DNA of 64,000 bases, taken from contig CAYTLW010000017.1 of NCBI GenBank assembly GCA_964438735.1, positions 27,581 through 91,580 of the forward strand. Direction: 5' to 3'. Position 1 is the stretch's first letter; every line of letters begins with the position of its first letter. Both the position numbers and the translations under genes were made by a program. Below the pieces are notes generated by a model. That model did not search any database, was not told the origin of the DNA, and saw only the letters and a list, made by a program, of their open reading frames with translations. Positions 1 to 9,825 of the stretch are shown in pieces. The stretch comes from CAYTLW01 sp964438735 (lineage in GTDB: Bacteria; Myxococcota_A; UBA9042).

Positions 1-737
1 ACGGTCAGGAGGTGAGCGGCGAGGATCTCAAGCGCCTGCTGCGCCGTATCATCGAGTTCCAGCGCGTACTGTCCCGCATGTCCGCACGACTGGGACCGGC
101 GACGGATGAACGAATCGTGCGGGCGTTCGTCAAGGGCGCTGCGCTGTCGGCGGAGATGCTGGACGATCCCGCGGCGCTGAACGGCGCTGTGGGCGACGCC
201 GGCGAGTGGATGGCGCGCCGACATCCGGCGGCCGTCCAGCCGCGCATGGAGGTCGAAGCGCTGGAAGAGGATGCGGCGCGACCCGGTCAGGGGAAGTACC
301 GCATCAACGTCCAGTCGCGCATCAGCGGCGTGGACCGGCGCACGCTCATCGGCGGTCGCATGGTGCTGGGCGCCGATCACCGCCTGTTGCGGCAGCGCAT
401 CGACGACATCGCCGGGCTCGTCGGCCAGGCGCCCTACGTGGTCAGCCGGGGCGACCAGGTCGAGGAGATCGAAGATTTCGAGGACCTGCTGGAGTTGATC
501 CTGGGCTACGGCATGCGCGGCGTGCAGCTCAATCGCTTCAAGGGCCTGGGCGAGATGAATCCGGAGCAGCTGTGGGAGACCACAATGGACCCGGACAAGC
601 GCACCATCCTGCAGGTTCGAGTCGAGAGCGGTCAGAATGCCAACGAGATCTTCTCGGTATTGATGGGCGACCAGGTCGAGCCCAGGCGGGAATTCATCAC
701 CGCCAACGCGCTTCAGGTCCGCAATCTGGACCTCTGA
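1..737 (+). CDS. gyrB: DNA gyrase subunit B, C-terminal part (5' truncated by window edge)
   Basis: ATP-dependent type II topoisomerase B subunit, which introduces negative supercoils together with GyrA. The frame is open to the left edge (first full codon at 3), so the ATPase and transducer domains lie outside the window and the GTG at 12 is not a real start. What remains is the end of the TOPRIM region and the C-terminal tail. The run RFKGLGEMNPEQLWETTMDP and the ending NALQVRNLDL are diagnostic of GyrB (E. coli GyrB ends in a similar NALxxxNID motif). ParE is less likely because the conserved tail after the GLGEM motif fits GyrB better, but without the N-terminus a topoisomerase IV subunit is not fully excluded. 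It converges on the kinase gene with only 6 bp between the stop codons. Confidence 0.93.
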   Translation, partial: GQEVSGEDLKRLLRRIIEFQRVLSRMSARLGPATDERIVRAFVKGAALSAEMLDDPAALNGAVGDAGEWMARRHPAAVQPRMEVEALEEDAARPGQGKYRINVQSRISGVDRRTLIGGRMVLGADHRLLRQRIDDIAGLVGQAPYVVSRGDQVEEIEDFEDLLELILGYGMRGVQLNRFKGLGEMNPEQLWETTMDPDKRTILQVRVESGQNANEIFSVLMGDQVEPRREFITANALQVRNLDL

Positions 738-743
738 GCCGTC

Positions 744-3700
744 CTAGAGCGGCCCGACGGCGGACAGACGCCGGCAGGTGCCATCCCAGGCGCCGATGTA
801 GACGCAACGACTATCTGCCGCGAAGTGCAGGTGCTTGGCGCCGGTCTTGAAGTCGTCGCGTTCGGCCACCAGCTTGCCGGTCTCCATGCTCCAGATTCGC
901 GCGGTACGGTCATCCGACGCGCTGGCGATGAACGCGCCATCGGGGCTGATAGCGACCCCAGCGACGATGTCAGCGTGACCATCGATGTCGTGCCGCGTGC
1001 TGCCATCCCGGGCGGACCAGACCAGGATCCGACCGTCCCAACCGCCGGAAACCACCCATCGGGCATCGCGCGACAGGGCCACGCTGGCCACCGCGCCTTC
1101 GTGCTCGCGCGAGGTCAGGCGGGCGCCGCCACCGACGGGATCCCAGGTCCGCACCGTGCCATCCTCTCCTGCCGTGGCCAGCAGTCGCCTGGAGCCGGTC
1201 GCTGCGACCGCGTTGACTGAGCCGTTATGACCGCGCAAGGAGCGACGGACCTCCAGACCCGGCAAACGCAACAGGTGGGCACTGCCATCGTCGCAGCCGG
1301 CGACCAGCAGGCGACCATCGTTGGAAATGGCCAGGGACAACGCCCTGGAATCGAGGCGACGCTCGGCCATCTGGGTACCGTCTGTCGGATCCCAGAGCCG
1401 CAACCAGCCTTCGACACATGCGCTGGCGACGAGTCGGCCATCCGGGTCCGCCGCCACGGCGCAGATCATGGACGTGTGATTGCCAATGTCGATGCTCTCG
1501 GCGGCGTCGAGCAGGCGAGCGGGCAACTCCACGATCTCGCTGAAGTGGACCATGCGAAGATCGCCGCCGTTGTCGCCGTAGAGCACGGTGCAGGCGTCGG
1601 CACCCATCCACATGGCTGACACGCTATCGGCTGCACGCGTGACGCGCCGACGGCTGCGTCGCTCCAGTTCGCGGGTCAGGTTCTGCAAGCCCCGAGACAA
1701 CATGGCCTGAGCACCCCGAGGAGCACCGGGGCCAGCCTGGTCAGTCCCGCCGCCCATGCGCTCCTGCAGACTGGCAAATGGATTACGAGGGATGCCCGCC
1801 AGCGGCGACGGCGGCGGCGAGGGGCGCTCGCGCGGAGCCGGTGGGGGCGGCGGCGGAGGCCTGGGCGGCGGGGGCGCGACGATGACCTCAGCGGCGGGTT
1901 CGTCGTCGGCTTCGGGTTCGTCGTCGGCTTCGGGTTCGGCTTCGGCTTCTGCTTCGTATTCTTCGTCGACTCCGATGACGGCGATGAGTCCTTCATCCAA
2001 CTCGGTGGCAGAGGGGTCGGGCTCGGGCTCGGACACAGACACGGCTTCGGGCTCTGGCTCGGGCTCGGGCTCGGGCTCGGGCTCAGGCTCAGGCTCGGGC
2101 ACGGGCTCGGTCACGGACGCGGCGTCGGTAGTGGCGACGGGGGGAGCGGAGCGACCCGAGGCGGATGATATTTCATCATCCGACGAGGTAGGTTCGGCGG
2201 CAGGTTGCGGAACCGGCTCCCGGGGCAGAGACACAGGCAGGGGCGCCGGACCCTCGGGGGCCGCCATGGACTGCACCGATACGGCGGTGATGTCCTGGGG
2301 GAACTCATCGTCTGCTTGGCTCTCGGCCGCGGCTGGTGGGTCGTTCTGGACTGGGTCGATCGGGTCGAGCGGCTTGCTGACCGCGTCCAACGTCACCGTA
2401 GGACGTTCGGCGAACGCCGGCGTTCCGGGCGCCGGCGCGGGGTCGACGATTGGTGAGGGCGGCTTCTCCGCCTCGCGTCTGGCCTCAGCCTGGGGTGCAG
2501 GCGGCGGCGGGGGAGTGGGCTGGCGAGCCGGGCTCGACGGTCGGGCCCTGGGCCGTTCTGGACTCGACGGGCGGGCCCTGGGCCGCTCCGGGCTCGATGG
2601 ACGGGCCGTAGGTCGCTGCGGGCTCGACGGGCGTACCGGCCGCCGGCTGGGGCTGGACGGGCGCGCCTGTCGACGCTCGGGACTGGATGCACGCGCTGCC
2701 GGCCGCGGTGCCGGGGATGCGTCCGCTTTGGGCAGGTTGACCTTGACCAGGCGACTGCCGCCCTCAGAAGGGGCTGCCGGCTCACCTGCGGAACCGCCCG
2801 ACGGCGTGCCGGCCGGTCGACGCAAGCGTGGGTCGGGCACGTGAGCGTCCAGCGCTGCAAACGCATCCGAGACCATGGTCTCCTGCGATTCCAGCGGGGT
2901 CGGTGCGCGCCTGGACCCATCCCCGTCGCGGACCGAGACCTGGGCCGACGATGCCGCCGGAGACTCATTTTTCGTCTGCGTGCCGGAGATCGCCGGGGCA
3001 CGAGTCGCAGCGCCGACGATGGGGAAAGCACCCGACGGCAGCTGACCCAGGGCGTCCTGGAGCGCTATCCGCATGGCCGACGCGTCCGCCCAACGGCGAT
3101 CTGGGTGCTTCTCGAGCGCACGCTCGATCACCGCGGCGACCGCCGGACGGGCCACACCCGGGGCACGGACCAGAATGGGCTCGCAGGGTTCGGTGACGTG
3201 CTGCATGACCACCGCGAGCGGATTGTCGCCGGTGAATGGCAAGCTGCCGGTGAGGCACTCGAACAGCACGACGCCGAGCGCGTAGAGATCACTGCGGGCG
3301 TCGATGGGTTTGCCCATGGCCTGTTCAGGGCTCATATGGGTCGGCGTGCCCAGGGCCTTGCCCGCCTGGGTCATGCGGGTATCGGTGTCTTTGACGATGC
3401 CGAAATCCAGCACCTTGACGATGGAATCACCGCCGGCGACCTGATGCAGAAAGATGTTGGCCGGCTTCAGATCCCTGTGCACGAGGCCGTGAGCGTGAGC
3501 TTCACCGAGACTGCGCAGTACCGCGGTGCCGATGTCGACGGTCTGCATCTCGCTGACGGTGCGCTCCTCGCGGGAGTTGCGATAGAGCGTATCCTGGAGG
3601 CTCTCGCCAACCAGTCGCTCCATGGTCAGGAACAGGTTGCCGGCGTCGATCTGGCCAAAGTCGAAGACCCGCACCGTATTCGGGTGCGACAGACGCGACG

Positions 3701-3989
3701 TTGTGGCCGCCTCCTGGAAGAAGCGCCGCGATGCCTCCTCACCCTCTGATCCCGTTCGCTGCGTCAGCACCTTGACAGCTACCGCGTGCCCGGTGGTCAT
3801 GTGGGCGGCTTCGTAGACCGTGCCGAATCCACCGCGGCCGATGACGCCGACAACACGATAACGCCCGCCAATGATCTGCCCTTCCGGCAACTGACCTTCG
3901 CCCGGCGCGGCTCGACGAACCGTGGGAATCCCATGCGTGGGACAAACCCTGGCGTCGGTGTTCTCGCCGCAGCGTGGACAGTAGCGCAT
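744..3989 (-). CDS. Hanks-type Ser/Thr protein kinase with C-terminal WD40 propeller
   Basis: Phosphorylates Ser/Thr on unknown partners; about 1081 aa from ATG 3989. I prefer this start over GTG 4040 because the product then begins MRYCPRCG, a short zinc-ribbon-like head common in myxobacterial kinases. Kinase motifs follow in order: glycine loop GRGGFGTVYE, lysine in VAVKVL, HRDLKPANIF, DFGIV and GTPTHMSPEQ, roughly residues 40-310. Next is a very long Pro/Glu-rich linker with tandem RPSSPER-type repeats and a PEPEPE run, which looks disordered. The last ~270 residues hold seven WD-like repeats (for example LRLWDPTDG, VRTWDPVGG, ILVWSARDG, ARIWSMETG), enough for one seven-bladed propeller. 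I see no transmembrane segment, so it is probably cytosolic. The propeller likely recruits substrates (inference). Confidence 0.93.
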   Translation of the reverse strand: MRYCPRCGENTDARVCPTHGIPTVRRAAPGEGQLPEGQIIGGRYRVVGVIGRGGFGTVYEAAHMTTGHAVAVKVLTQRTGSEGEEASRRFFQEAATTSRLSHPNTVRVFDFGQIDAGNLFLTMERLVGESLQDTLYRNSREERTVSEMQTVDIGTAVLRSLGEAHAHGLVHRDLKPANIFLHQVAGGDSIVKVLDFGIVKDTDTRMTQAGKALGTPTHMSPEQAMGKPIDARSDLYALGVVLFECLTGSLPFTGDNPLAVVMQHVTEPCEPILVRAPGVARPAVAAVIERALEKHPDRRWADASAMRIALQDALGQLPSGAFPIVGAATRAPAISGTQTKNESPAASSAQVSVRDGDGSRRAPTPLESQETMVSDAFAALDAHVPDPRLRRPAGTPSGGSAGEPAAPSEGGSRLVKVNLPKADASPAPRPAARASSPERRQARPSSPSRRPVRPSSPQRPTARPSSPERPRARPSSPERPRARPSSPARQPTPPPPPAPQAEARREAEKPPSPIVDPAPAPGTPAFAERPTVTLDAVSKPLDPIDPVQNDPPAAAESQADDEFPQDITAVSVQSMAAPEGPAPLPVSLPREPVPQPAAEPTSSDDEISSASGRSAPPVATTDAASVTEPVPEPEPEPEPEPEPEPEPEAVSVSEPEPDPSATELDEGLIAVIGVDEEYEAEAEAEPEADDEPEADDEPAAEVIVAPPPPRPPPPPPPAPRERPSPPPSPLAGIPRNPFASLQERMGGGTDQAGPGAPRGAQAMLSRGLQNLTRELERRSRRRVTRAADSVSAMWMGADACTVLYGDNGGDLRMVHFSEIVELPARLLDAAESIDIGNHTSMICAVAADPDGRLVASACVEGWLRLWDPTDGTQMAERRLDSRALSLAISNDGRLLVAGCDDGSAHLLRLPGLEVRRSLRGHNGSVNAVAATGSRRLLATAGEDGTVRTWDPVGGGARLTSREHEGAVASVALSRDARWVVSGGWDGRILVWSARDGSTRHDIDGHADIVAGVAISPDGAFIASASDDRTARIWSMETGKLVAERDDFKTGAKHLHFAADSRCVYIGAWDGTCRRLSAVGPL
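1985..2700. repeat. Low-complexity tandem codon repeats inside the kinase linker
   Basis: Around 2030-2105 the plus strand repeats a 6-bp gggctc unit, read on the coding strand as Pro-Glu pairs. Around 2530-2700 a longer unit of about 48 bp repeats, read as RPSSPERPRA-type blocks. Both are in frame, so length changes would keep the kinase readable. They look like replication-slippage products that set the length of a disordered linker. Confidence 0.7.
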
Positions 3990-4129
3990 GGGACTCCACG
4001 GAGCGTACGCTCCGGACCCGCGAGGATCACCGTGCGTCACTGCGGAGTCAAGCGGTCACCACGTCTATCAAGAAGTGGAACTCACCGGCTTTAGCTACGT
4101 GAATTCAGCTGGTTATCAGTTCTAACGGC

Positions 4130-5521
4130 CTACTTGAGCACGTACGAGCACAGACCATCTTTGCACAGGTCTGTAGACACGGCCTGACCGTCATCGCATT
4201 CGGTGGCCAGGTTGCAGGTTCGCGCCTCGCAGGTACGGTTCAGCGTGATGTCATCGAGATAGACACCTTCACCGTTGTTGGCGATGCCATCGGTGGTGTT
4301 GAACAGGAACTCGATGGCCGCCTTCTGGCCGCCGAAGGCGCTCAGGTCGACCTTGTAATCGACCCATGCCTTGACCTTGAAACCCTCCGCCTTCTTGGTC
4401 CAGACGACGTACTTCTTGGCGCCGATGATCAGCGTCACCTCGAACTTGTCGTACGTGGTGCCTGACTCTGTATCCATGTAGAGCGAGAATGCCAGGACCG
4501 TCTTTTCGCCCTTGGCGATCTCCATGGGCTGGCTGGTGACGGTGCCGTTGGTGGCGCCATCGTCGAAGTTCCCCTTGGCGAGATTGCCATAGTAGAGGCT
4601 GCCCTTGCCCGTCTTGGCCTTCTTGCCTTTGACCGGCTGCCATTTCGACGTCGCCGGCGCGCTGTTCTTGAGCGCCAGGCCGCCGGTCGTGCCATCTTCG
4701 AAGTCGATCTTGAGCATCGACTCCTCACAGCAGCCGGCCGCACCCGTGGGCGTCCAACTGCAGATGCCGTTGGCTTCGCACTTATCCGCCGTGCACAGGG
4801 CGTCCTTGTCGTCGCAGTCCACGTCGGTCTTGCAGCACTGGTTCTTGTGGCTGCACTTGTTCTTACTGCACAGGTCGAGGCTGCACTTGTTGCCATCGTC
4901 GCAATCTACATCCGACACGCAGCAGTCGGCCGATGTCTTGGTGTAGGCGCAGGCCATGCCGACCACGGGACAGGTATCCAGCGTGCAGGGATTGCCGTCG
5001 TCACAGTCACCGGGGATGTGGCAACACTTCGGTGGCACCTTGCTTGCCGGGATGATGTGCTTGCAGGTCAGGCCGCTGCAGTAGTCGGTGGTACACGGGT
5101 TCTCGTCCTTGCACTGGTCGCTGTTGGTGCAGCAATTCGGCTTGTCGATGTGCTGGCAGACCAGGTCCTTGCAGGTGTCGGTGGTGCAGGGATTCTTGTC
5201 GTTGCAGGCCCCGTTGGACTCGCAGTACTCCGGCTGGGTCTTGTAGACACAAACCCCTTCCGAACAGACCTCCAACGTCGCCGCGAGCCCGTCGTCACAG
5301 TCGCTGTCGACGTTGCAAGAGCCGGCCATGCAGGTGCTCTGCACTTCGATCACGTCCACGCGCACCCAACTGGTGGCGATCTTGATCTTGGTCGGCACGA
5401 ACTCGAAGACCAGGCGCACTTTGCGGGTCGCGGGTCGGGCGGCAAATCCGCTCAGGTCGACCTCGATCTTCTTCCAACTTGGTATGGAGCCCTTGGCCGT
5501 CCAGATGCGCCAGCTGCCCAC
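4130..5521 (-). CDS. C-terminal part of Cys-rich (CTDC-like) lipoprotein, downstream of in-frame TAG
   Basis: This frame is the direct continuation of the gene at 5549-6850: both lie in the same phase and only the TAG at 5549-5551 divides them. The open frame resumes at 5548; the GTG at 5519-5521 is merely the first possible start and has no convincing ribosome site. The product begins inside a jelly-roll module (…KKIEVDLSGFAA…), runs through about eight Cys-rich repeats of the CDDGNPCTLDTC type, then a second, complete jelly-roll (FEDGTTGG … WVDYKVDLSAFGGQ … VYLDDITLNRTC), and ends in one more Cys-rich repeat. The jelly-roll resembles cleaved-adhesin/MAM-like modules. Function unknown; an extracellular adhesive or binding role is inference. 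Confidence 0.75.
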   Translation of the reverse strand: MGSWRIWTAKGSIPSWKKIEVDLSGFAARPATRKVRLVFEFVPTKIKIATSWVRVDVIEVQSTCMAGSCNVDSDCDDGLAATLEVCSEGVCVYKTQPEYCESNGACNDKNPCTTDTCKDLVCQHIDKPNCCTNSDQCKDENPCTTDYCSGLTCKHIIPASKVPPKCCHIPGDCDDGNPCTLDTCPVVGMACAYTKTSADCCVSDVDCDDGNKCSLDLCSKNKCSHKNQCCKTDVDCDDKDALCTADKCEANGICSWTPTGAAGCCEESMLKIDFEDGTTGGLALKNSAPATSKWQPVKGKKAKTGKGSLYYGNLAKGNFDDGATNGTVTSQPMEIAKGEKTVLAFSLYMDTESGTTYDKFEVTLIIGAKKYVVWTKKAEGFKVKAWVDYKVDLSAFGGQKAAIEFLFNTTDGIANNGEGVYLDDITLNRTCEARTCNLATECDDGQAVSTDLCKDGLCSYVLK

Positions 5522-5548
5522 GGCGGTCTCCGCGCGCAGGGAGAAGAC

Positions 5549-6850
5549 CTAACCATTGGAGCGGTACCGCAGCTGGGCCCGGACCCAGAAGCTCAAGTTG
5601 GCGCCGGCCGCGGCCGGCAACTCGATCGTGTCCAGGATCGCGCGTCCCACCGACTGGCCACCCGGAATGACGTCCATGGTGGCGGTGTAGATCAACGCCA
5701 CCGTGCCCGCTTTGGCGGTGTTCTTCGCCACCGAGGCCTGGTCGTCGATCTTCCAGATGCCTTTGGTCGACGGGATCAGCTTGTTGGGCCAGGCATCGCC
5801 GGCCTCGAAGCCGGTCTTGGCGACCAGTTTATCGGGGCAGCAGCCCGAGGCGGACTTGTGGCTGAAGCCGCAACCGGCGGCCGTGCAGGTAGCGTCGTCG
5901 CAGAGGCCCACGGCGCCGCCGGGCTGGCAATCGCTGGCCTGCTTGCAGCACGTGGTCTCGTGCCCGCAGGCCGACTTGATGCAGCGATCCAGGGTGCAGT
6001 TATCGTTGTCATTGCAGTCGGAGTCGTTCAGGCAACATCCCGGTCCCGACTTGAAGATATTGGCGCATGCGCCGGCGCTCTTGTCGCAATTGTCCAGGGT
6101 GCAGCTGTCGCCATCGTCGCAGTCCTTGTCGGTCTGGCAGCAGTTGAACACCGGAGCGGTCACGCAGATGCCCGAGGTGCAGGCGTGAACGGTGCACACG
6201 TTGTCATCTTCGCAGTCGCCGACGAGGTTGCAGCACTTGGCGCCAATGGGCTTGTCGTGCACGCATCCGATGGCCTTGTCGCAGCTGTCCTGGGTGCAAT
6301 CCTCGCCATCATCGCAGTCGAGCGGCTTGATGACGCAACCCGTCTGTGGGCTGCAACCATCCGAGGTGCAGGCGTCTCCATCGGAGCAGTCCTTGCCGTC
6401 GAAAACGCAGCCTTCATCGGGCAGACATTTGCCTTCGGTGCACTGGTTGCCGTCGTCGCATTTCTCCTCGAGATGCTGGCAGTCGCCGTTGGCGAGGTTG
6501 CAGGTATCCAGCGTGCAGGGGTCGGAATCTGAGCAATCGCGCGGGGTCGACGAGCAGCCCACATTGGGGTCGCAGCCATCGATGGTGCAGGGGTTGTCGT
6601 CGTCGCAGGCTTCGGGGCCTGCAGTGCATTTGCCCACACGCTGAAAGACATCCTTGGGCGGTCCGACGTCCAGCGGGCCAACAGCGTCTTCGGTAGTGAC
6701 GGCGTCGACCGCATCGGCTGTGGCGCCGCCATCGTCCTTCTTGCCTGGAGCGCTGACGGATTTATCCGAGCACGACGCCATGCCGAGCGCCAAAACCATG
6801 CCGACGACCAGCGTGATCCGACAGTCAGGGATGCAACTCGTCCATGCCAT
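5549..6850 (-). CDS. Cys-rich (CTDC-like repeat) lipoprotein, N-terminal part up to an in-frame TAG
   Basis: Starts at ATG 6850 with GAGG 7 nt upstream. A hydrophobic leader ends in the lipobox MASC, so Lgt would lipidate Cys27 and the protein should sit in the outer envelope. An Ala/Val/Asp-rich stalk follows, then about ten tandem Cys-rich repeats of the form CDDGDSCTLDNCDKSAGAC, matching the Dictyostelium CTDC repeat type (PF00526-like). It then enters a jelly-roll module (TGFEAGDAWPNKL … LSFWVRAQL) and is cut at RYRSNG by TAG 5549-5551. The same frame then continues with the missing strands (4130-5548), so the intact protein would be about 906 aa. Either the gene carries a nonsense mutation, the base is wrong, or TAG is read through. 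A promoter is visible at 6925-6954. Confidence 0.82.
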   Translation of the reverse strand: MAWTSCIPDCRITLVVGMVLALGMASCSDKSVSAPGKKDDGGATADAVDAVTTEDAVGPLDVGPPKDVFQRVGKCTAGPEACDDDNPCTIDGCDPNVGCSSTPRDCSDSDPCTLDTCNLANGDCQHLEEKCDDGNQCTEGKCLPDEGCVFDGKDCSDGDACTSDGCSPQTGCVIKPLDCDDGEDCTQDSCDKAIGCVHDKPIGAKCCNLVGDCEDDNVCTVHACTSGICVTAPVFNCCQTDKDCDDGDSCTLDNCDKSAGACANIFKSGPGCCLNDSDCNDNDNCTLDRCIKSACGHETTCCKQASDCQPGGAVGLCDDATCTAAGCGFSHKSASGCCPDKLVAKTGFEAGDAWPNKLIPSTKGIWKIDDQASVAKNTAKAGTVALIYTATMDVIPGGQSVGRAILDTIELPAAAGANLSFWVRAQLRYRSNG

Positions 6851-6924
6851 GTCGCGACCTCGCGGCGTACGTCGACCGCCCGATCCAATCTGCGCTACCC
6901 GCTCGGGGACCCCGGGGGCAGCAG

Positions 6925-6954
6925 ACTATAGCCGGCTGGCCCGGTCGGTCGCAA
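6925..6954 (-). promoter_or_regulatory. Candidate sigma-70-like promoter for the CTDC lipoprotein gene
   Basis: On the minus strand TTGCGA (6954-6949), an 18-bp spacer, then TATAGT (6930-6925), which is five of six to the -10 consensus. Transcription would begin near 6918, leaving a leader of about 70 nt before ATG 6850. It lies just past the DUF58 stop at 6958, so the lipoprotein may be expressed apart from the MoxR operon. Confidence 0.5.
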
Positions 6955-6957
6955 ACT

Positions 6958-8613
6958 TCACGCCCGGACGGCAGCCCACAGAGCGACCAACTGGTGCGGG
7001 TCCGGATCGGCCAGGAAGGTGGCGCCCGCGCGCCGGCTCTGGTCGTCGAATTCTTCCAACAATTGTTGCCGCGCAGCGGCGTCTGCGCGCGCGAGTCCGC
7101 GTGCCGTGTCGAGGTCATCCACGTGGGTGACCGCGTCGATCACGTCGCCCACGCCAACCTCGCGCACCGCGATCACCACCGCGCGATGGCCCTGGCGTCG
7201 GGCCCGCGCGCAGGCCTGCCAAAGCGGCGCCGTGGTCCCTCTCATGCCTCGGAAGTCGCTGATGATCACAATGACAAACGGCCCCTTTCTCGCCGACATC
7301 GCCGCCGCCAGCCCGGCGACCAGCCCCTCGACCCGGGCCTCCGGGGACAGCGGTCGTCGATAGGGCAGCGCGATGTCTTTGGCGCGACAGAAGCGGCGCA
7401 GGATCGACAGGTCGGCGCGTGGACTCGGCTCGGCCCCGCGCAACGCCGGCAACCGCTCGCGTTCCGGCAATCGCGCCAGCGCAGCCATCACCGTCCGTTG
7501 CCGAAAGCGCACCCACGCCGCGCCGCCCTGCTCGCCCGCAGGCAGGCGTACACGCTCCACCGAGCGCAGGTATGCGGCCACCCGATCGAGCAAACCCTCA
7601 TCGGCCATCGGCGCCAGGTCCTCTGCCACCGTTCGGCGGACGTCCAGCAACGTGCGATCGGCCTCGCGAAGGGCGGCCAGACCCTCGCGGACGCCTTGTC
7701 GGGCGAGCACCTTGCCGTCGATGGTGATCAAACCAAATGGCAGGTTCTGCCGGGTGCTGCTTTCAGCCAGGGAGTGGACCAGGTCTGCCGCCTGATCGAG
7801 GGGTCCGGCGCCAAGTCGACCGTCTCGCATGGTGGCGCCGGTATCCAGGACCACATGCAATGCACGAGCCCGTTCGCGCTCGAAGACGCGACTCATGAGG
7901 CGGCCGCGCCGTGCGGATGCCTTCCACGCGATGTGCTTGAAGGGGTCACCCGGATGGTGTTCACGAAGCTCGCGCAGCTCGTCTCCGTGGCCATGCACGG
8001 TGTCGGGACGCTGCCCGGAGACCGCCCGCGCCACACGACGCCTGGTCTCTGCGAGGTTGCGCATGTCCAGCGGCAGCGATCGCGGAAGTACGGCCACCTC
8101 GTGGGCACATGGCAGGAAGACGTCGGCCGACATCACACCCATGACGTCGACGATCTGACAGCGGATGCCGAAGATACGATGCACCGCAGCGGTACGCGCT
8201 GAGACGGTCAACTGAAGGTGGGAGGCCCGCCCCCGCTGTACACCGATCACGCGTTGCGGACAGTCCACTTCGAGGCCGGCGGTGCATTCCCAGCCGTCGA
8301 CGAATAACAACAGGCCATCGTAGGAGCCCTGCATGGTGAACTCGAGACGCAGGGGCAGTCGCTGGCCGACCCGCTGAGTCCGCACGTCGAGAAACTTGGT
8401 GCTGGCTCGGCCAGGCGGTGGTTCGATCTCAGCCCGCACCCCCCAAGGCGCCCGACCGCGCGCCAGGCCCAGGCGCAGGCGCAGACACTCCTGAAGAAGT
8501 CCGGCCAGAAGCAGGACGCCGACGAGAACGGCGGCCGGCAGGGTCAAGATCAATCCCGCGGCGGTCAGGCCGAGGCCACAACCGAGCAGCAGCTGGCCGC
8601 GAAGGTCGAGCAT
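6958..8613 (-). CDS. DUF58 domain-containing protein (MoxR partner)
   Basis: 551 aa. Two adjacent hydrophobic segments lie in the first ~45 residues, so the protein is probably anchored in the inner membrane with the rest in the cytosol. The DUF58 signature REHHPGDPFKHIAWKASAR sits near residues 217-235. After it comes a von Willebrand A-like fold starting HVVLDTGATM, where the metal-site serines of the usual DxSxS are replaced (D-T-G-A-T), so metal binding is doubtful. It begins 6 nt after the MoxR stop. DUF58 proteins habitually pair with MoxR AAA+ ATPases as chaperone-like systems acting on envelope or secreted proteins; the client here is unknown. Confidence 0.92.
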   Translation of the reverse strand: MLDLRGQLLLGCGLGLTAAGLILTLPAAVLVGVLLLAGLLQECLRLRLGLARGRAPWGVRAEIEPPPGRASTKFLDVRTQRVGQRLPLRLEFTMQGSYDGLLLFVDGWECTAGLEVDCPQRVIGVQRGRASHLQLTVSARTAAVHRIFGIRCQIVDVMGVMSADVFLPCAHEVAVLPRSLPLDMRNLAETRRRVARAVSGQRPDTVHGHGDELRELREHHPGDPFKHIAWKASARRGRLMSRVFERERARALHVVLDTGATMRDGRLGAGPLDQAADLVHSLAESSTRQNLPFGLITIDGKVLARQGVREGLAALREADRTLLDVRRTVAEDLAPMADEGLLDRVAAYLRSVERVRLPAGEQGGAAWVRFRQRTVMAALARLPERERLPALRGAEPSPRADLSILRRFCRAKDIALPYRRPLSPEARVEGLVAGLAAAMSARKGPFVIVIISDFRGMRGTTAPLWQACARARRQGHRAVVIAVREVGVGDVIDAVTHVDDLDTARGLARADAAARQQLLEEFDDQSRRAGATFLADPDPHQLVALWAAVRA

Positions 8614-8619
8614 CTTCGC

Positions 8620-9801
<1,182 letters not shown>

Positions 9802-9825
9802 GCCTTCTCCAGGTGGGCGAACAGG

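Noticed and set aside
1756..2844. Gly/Ser-rich plus-strand frame resembling a repetitive surface protein
   Set aside because: Antisense of the kinase linker's PEPEPE and RPSSPE repeats.
4847..6532. 561-aa plus-strand open frame, Ala/Val/Gly-rich
   Set aside because: Antisense of the Cys-rich repeats; the repeating pattern mirrors the CTDC codons.
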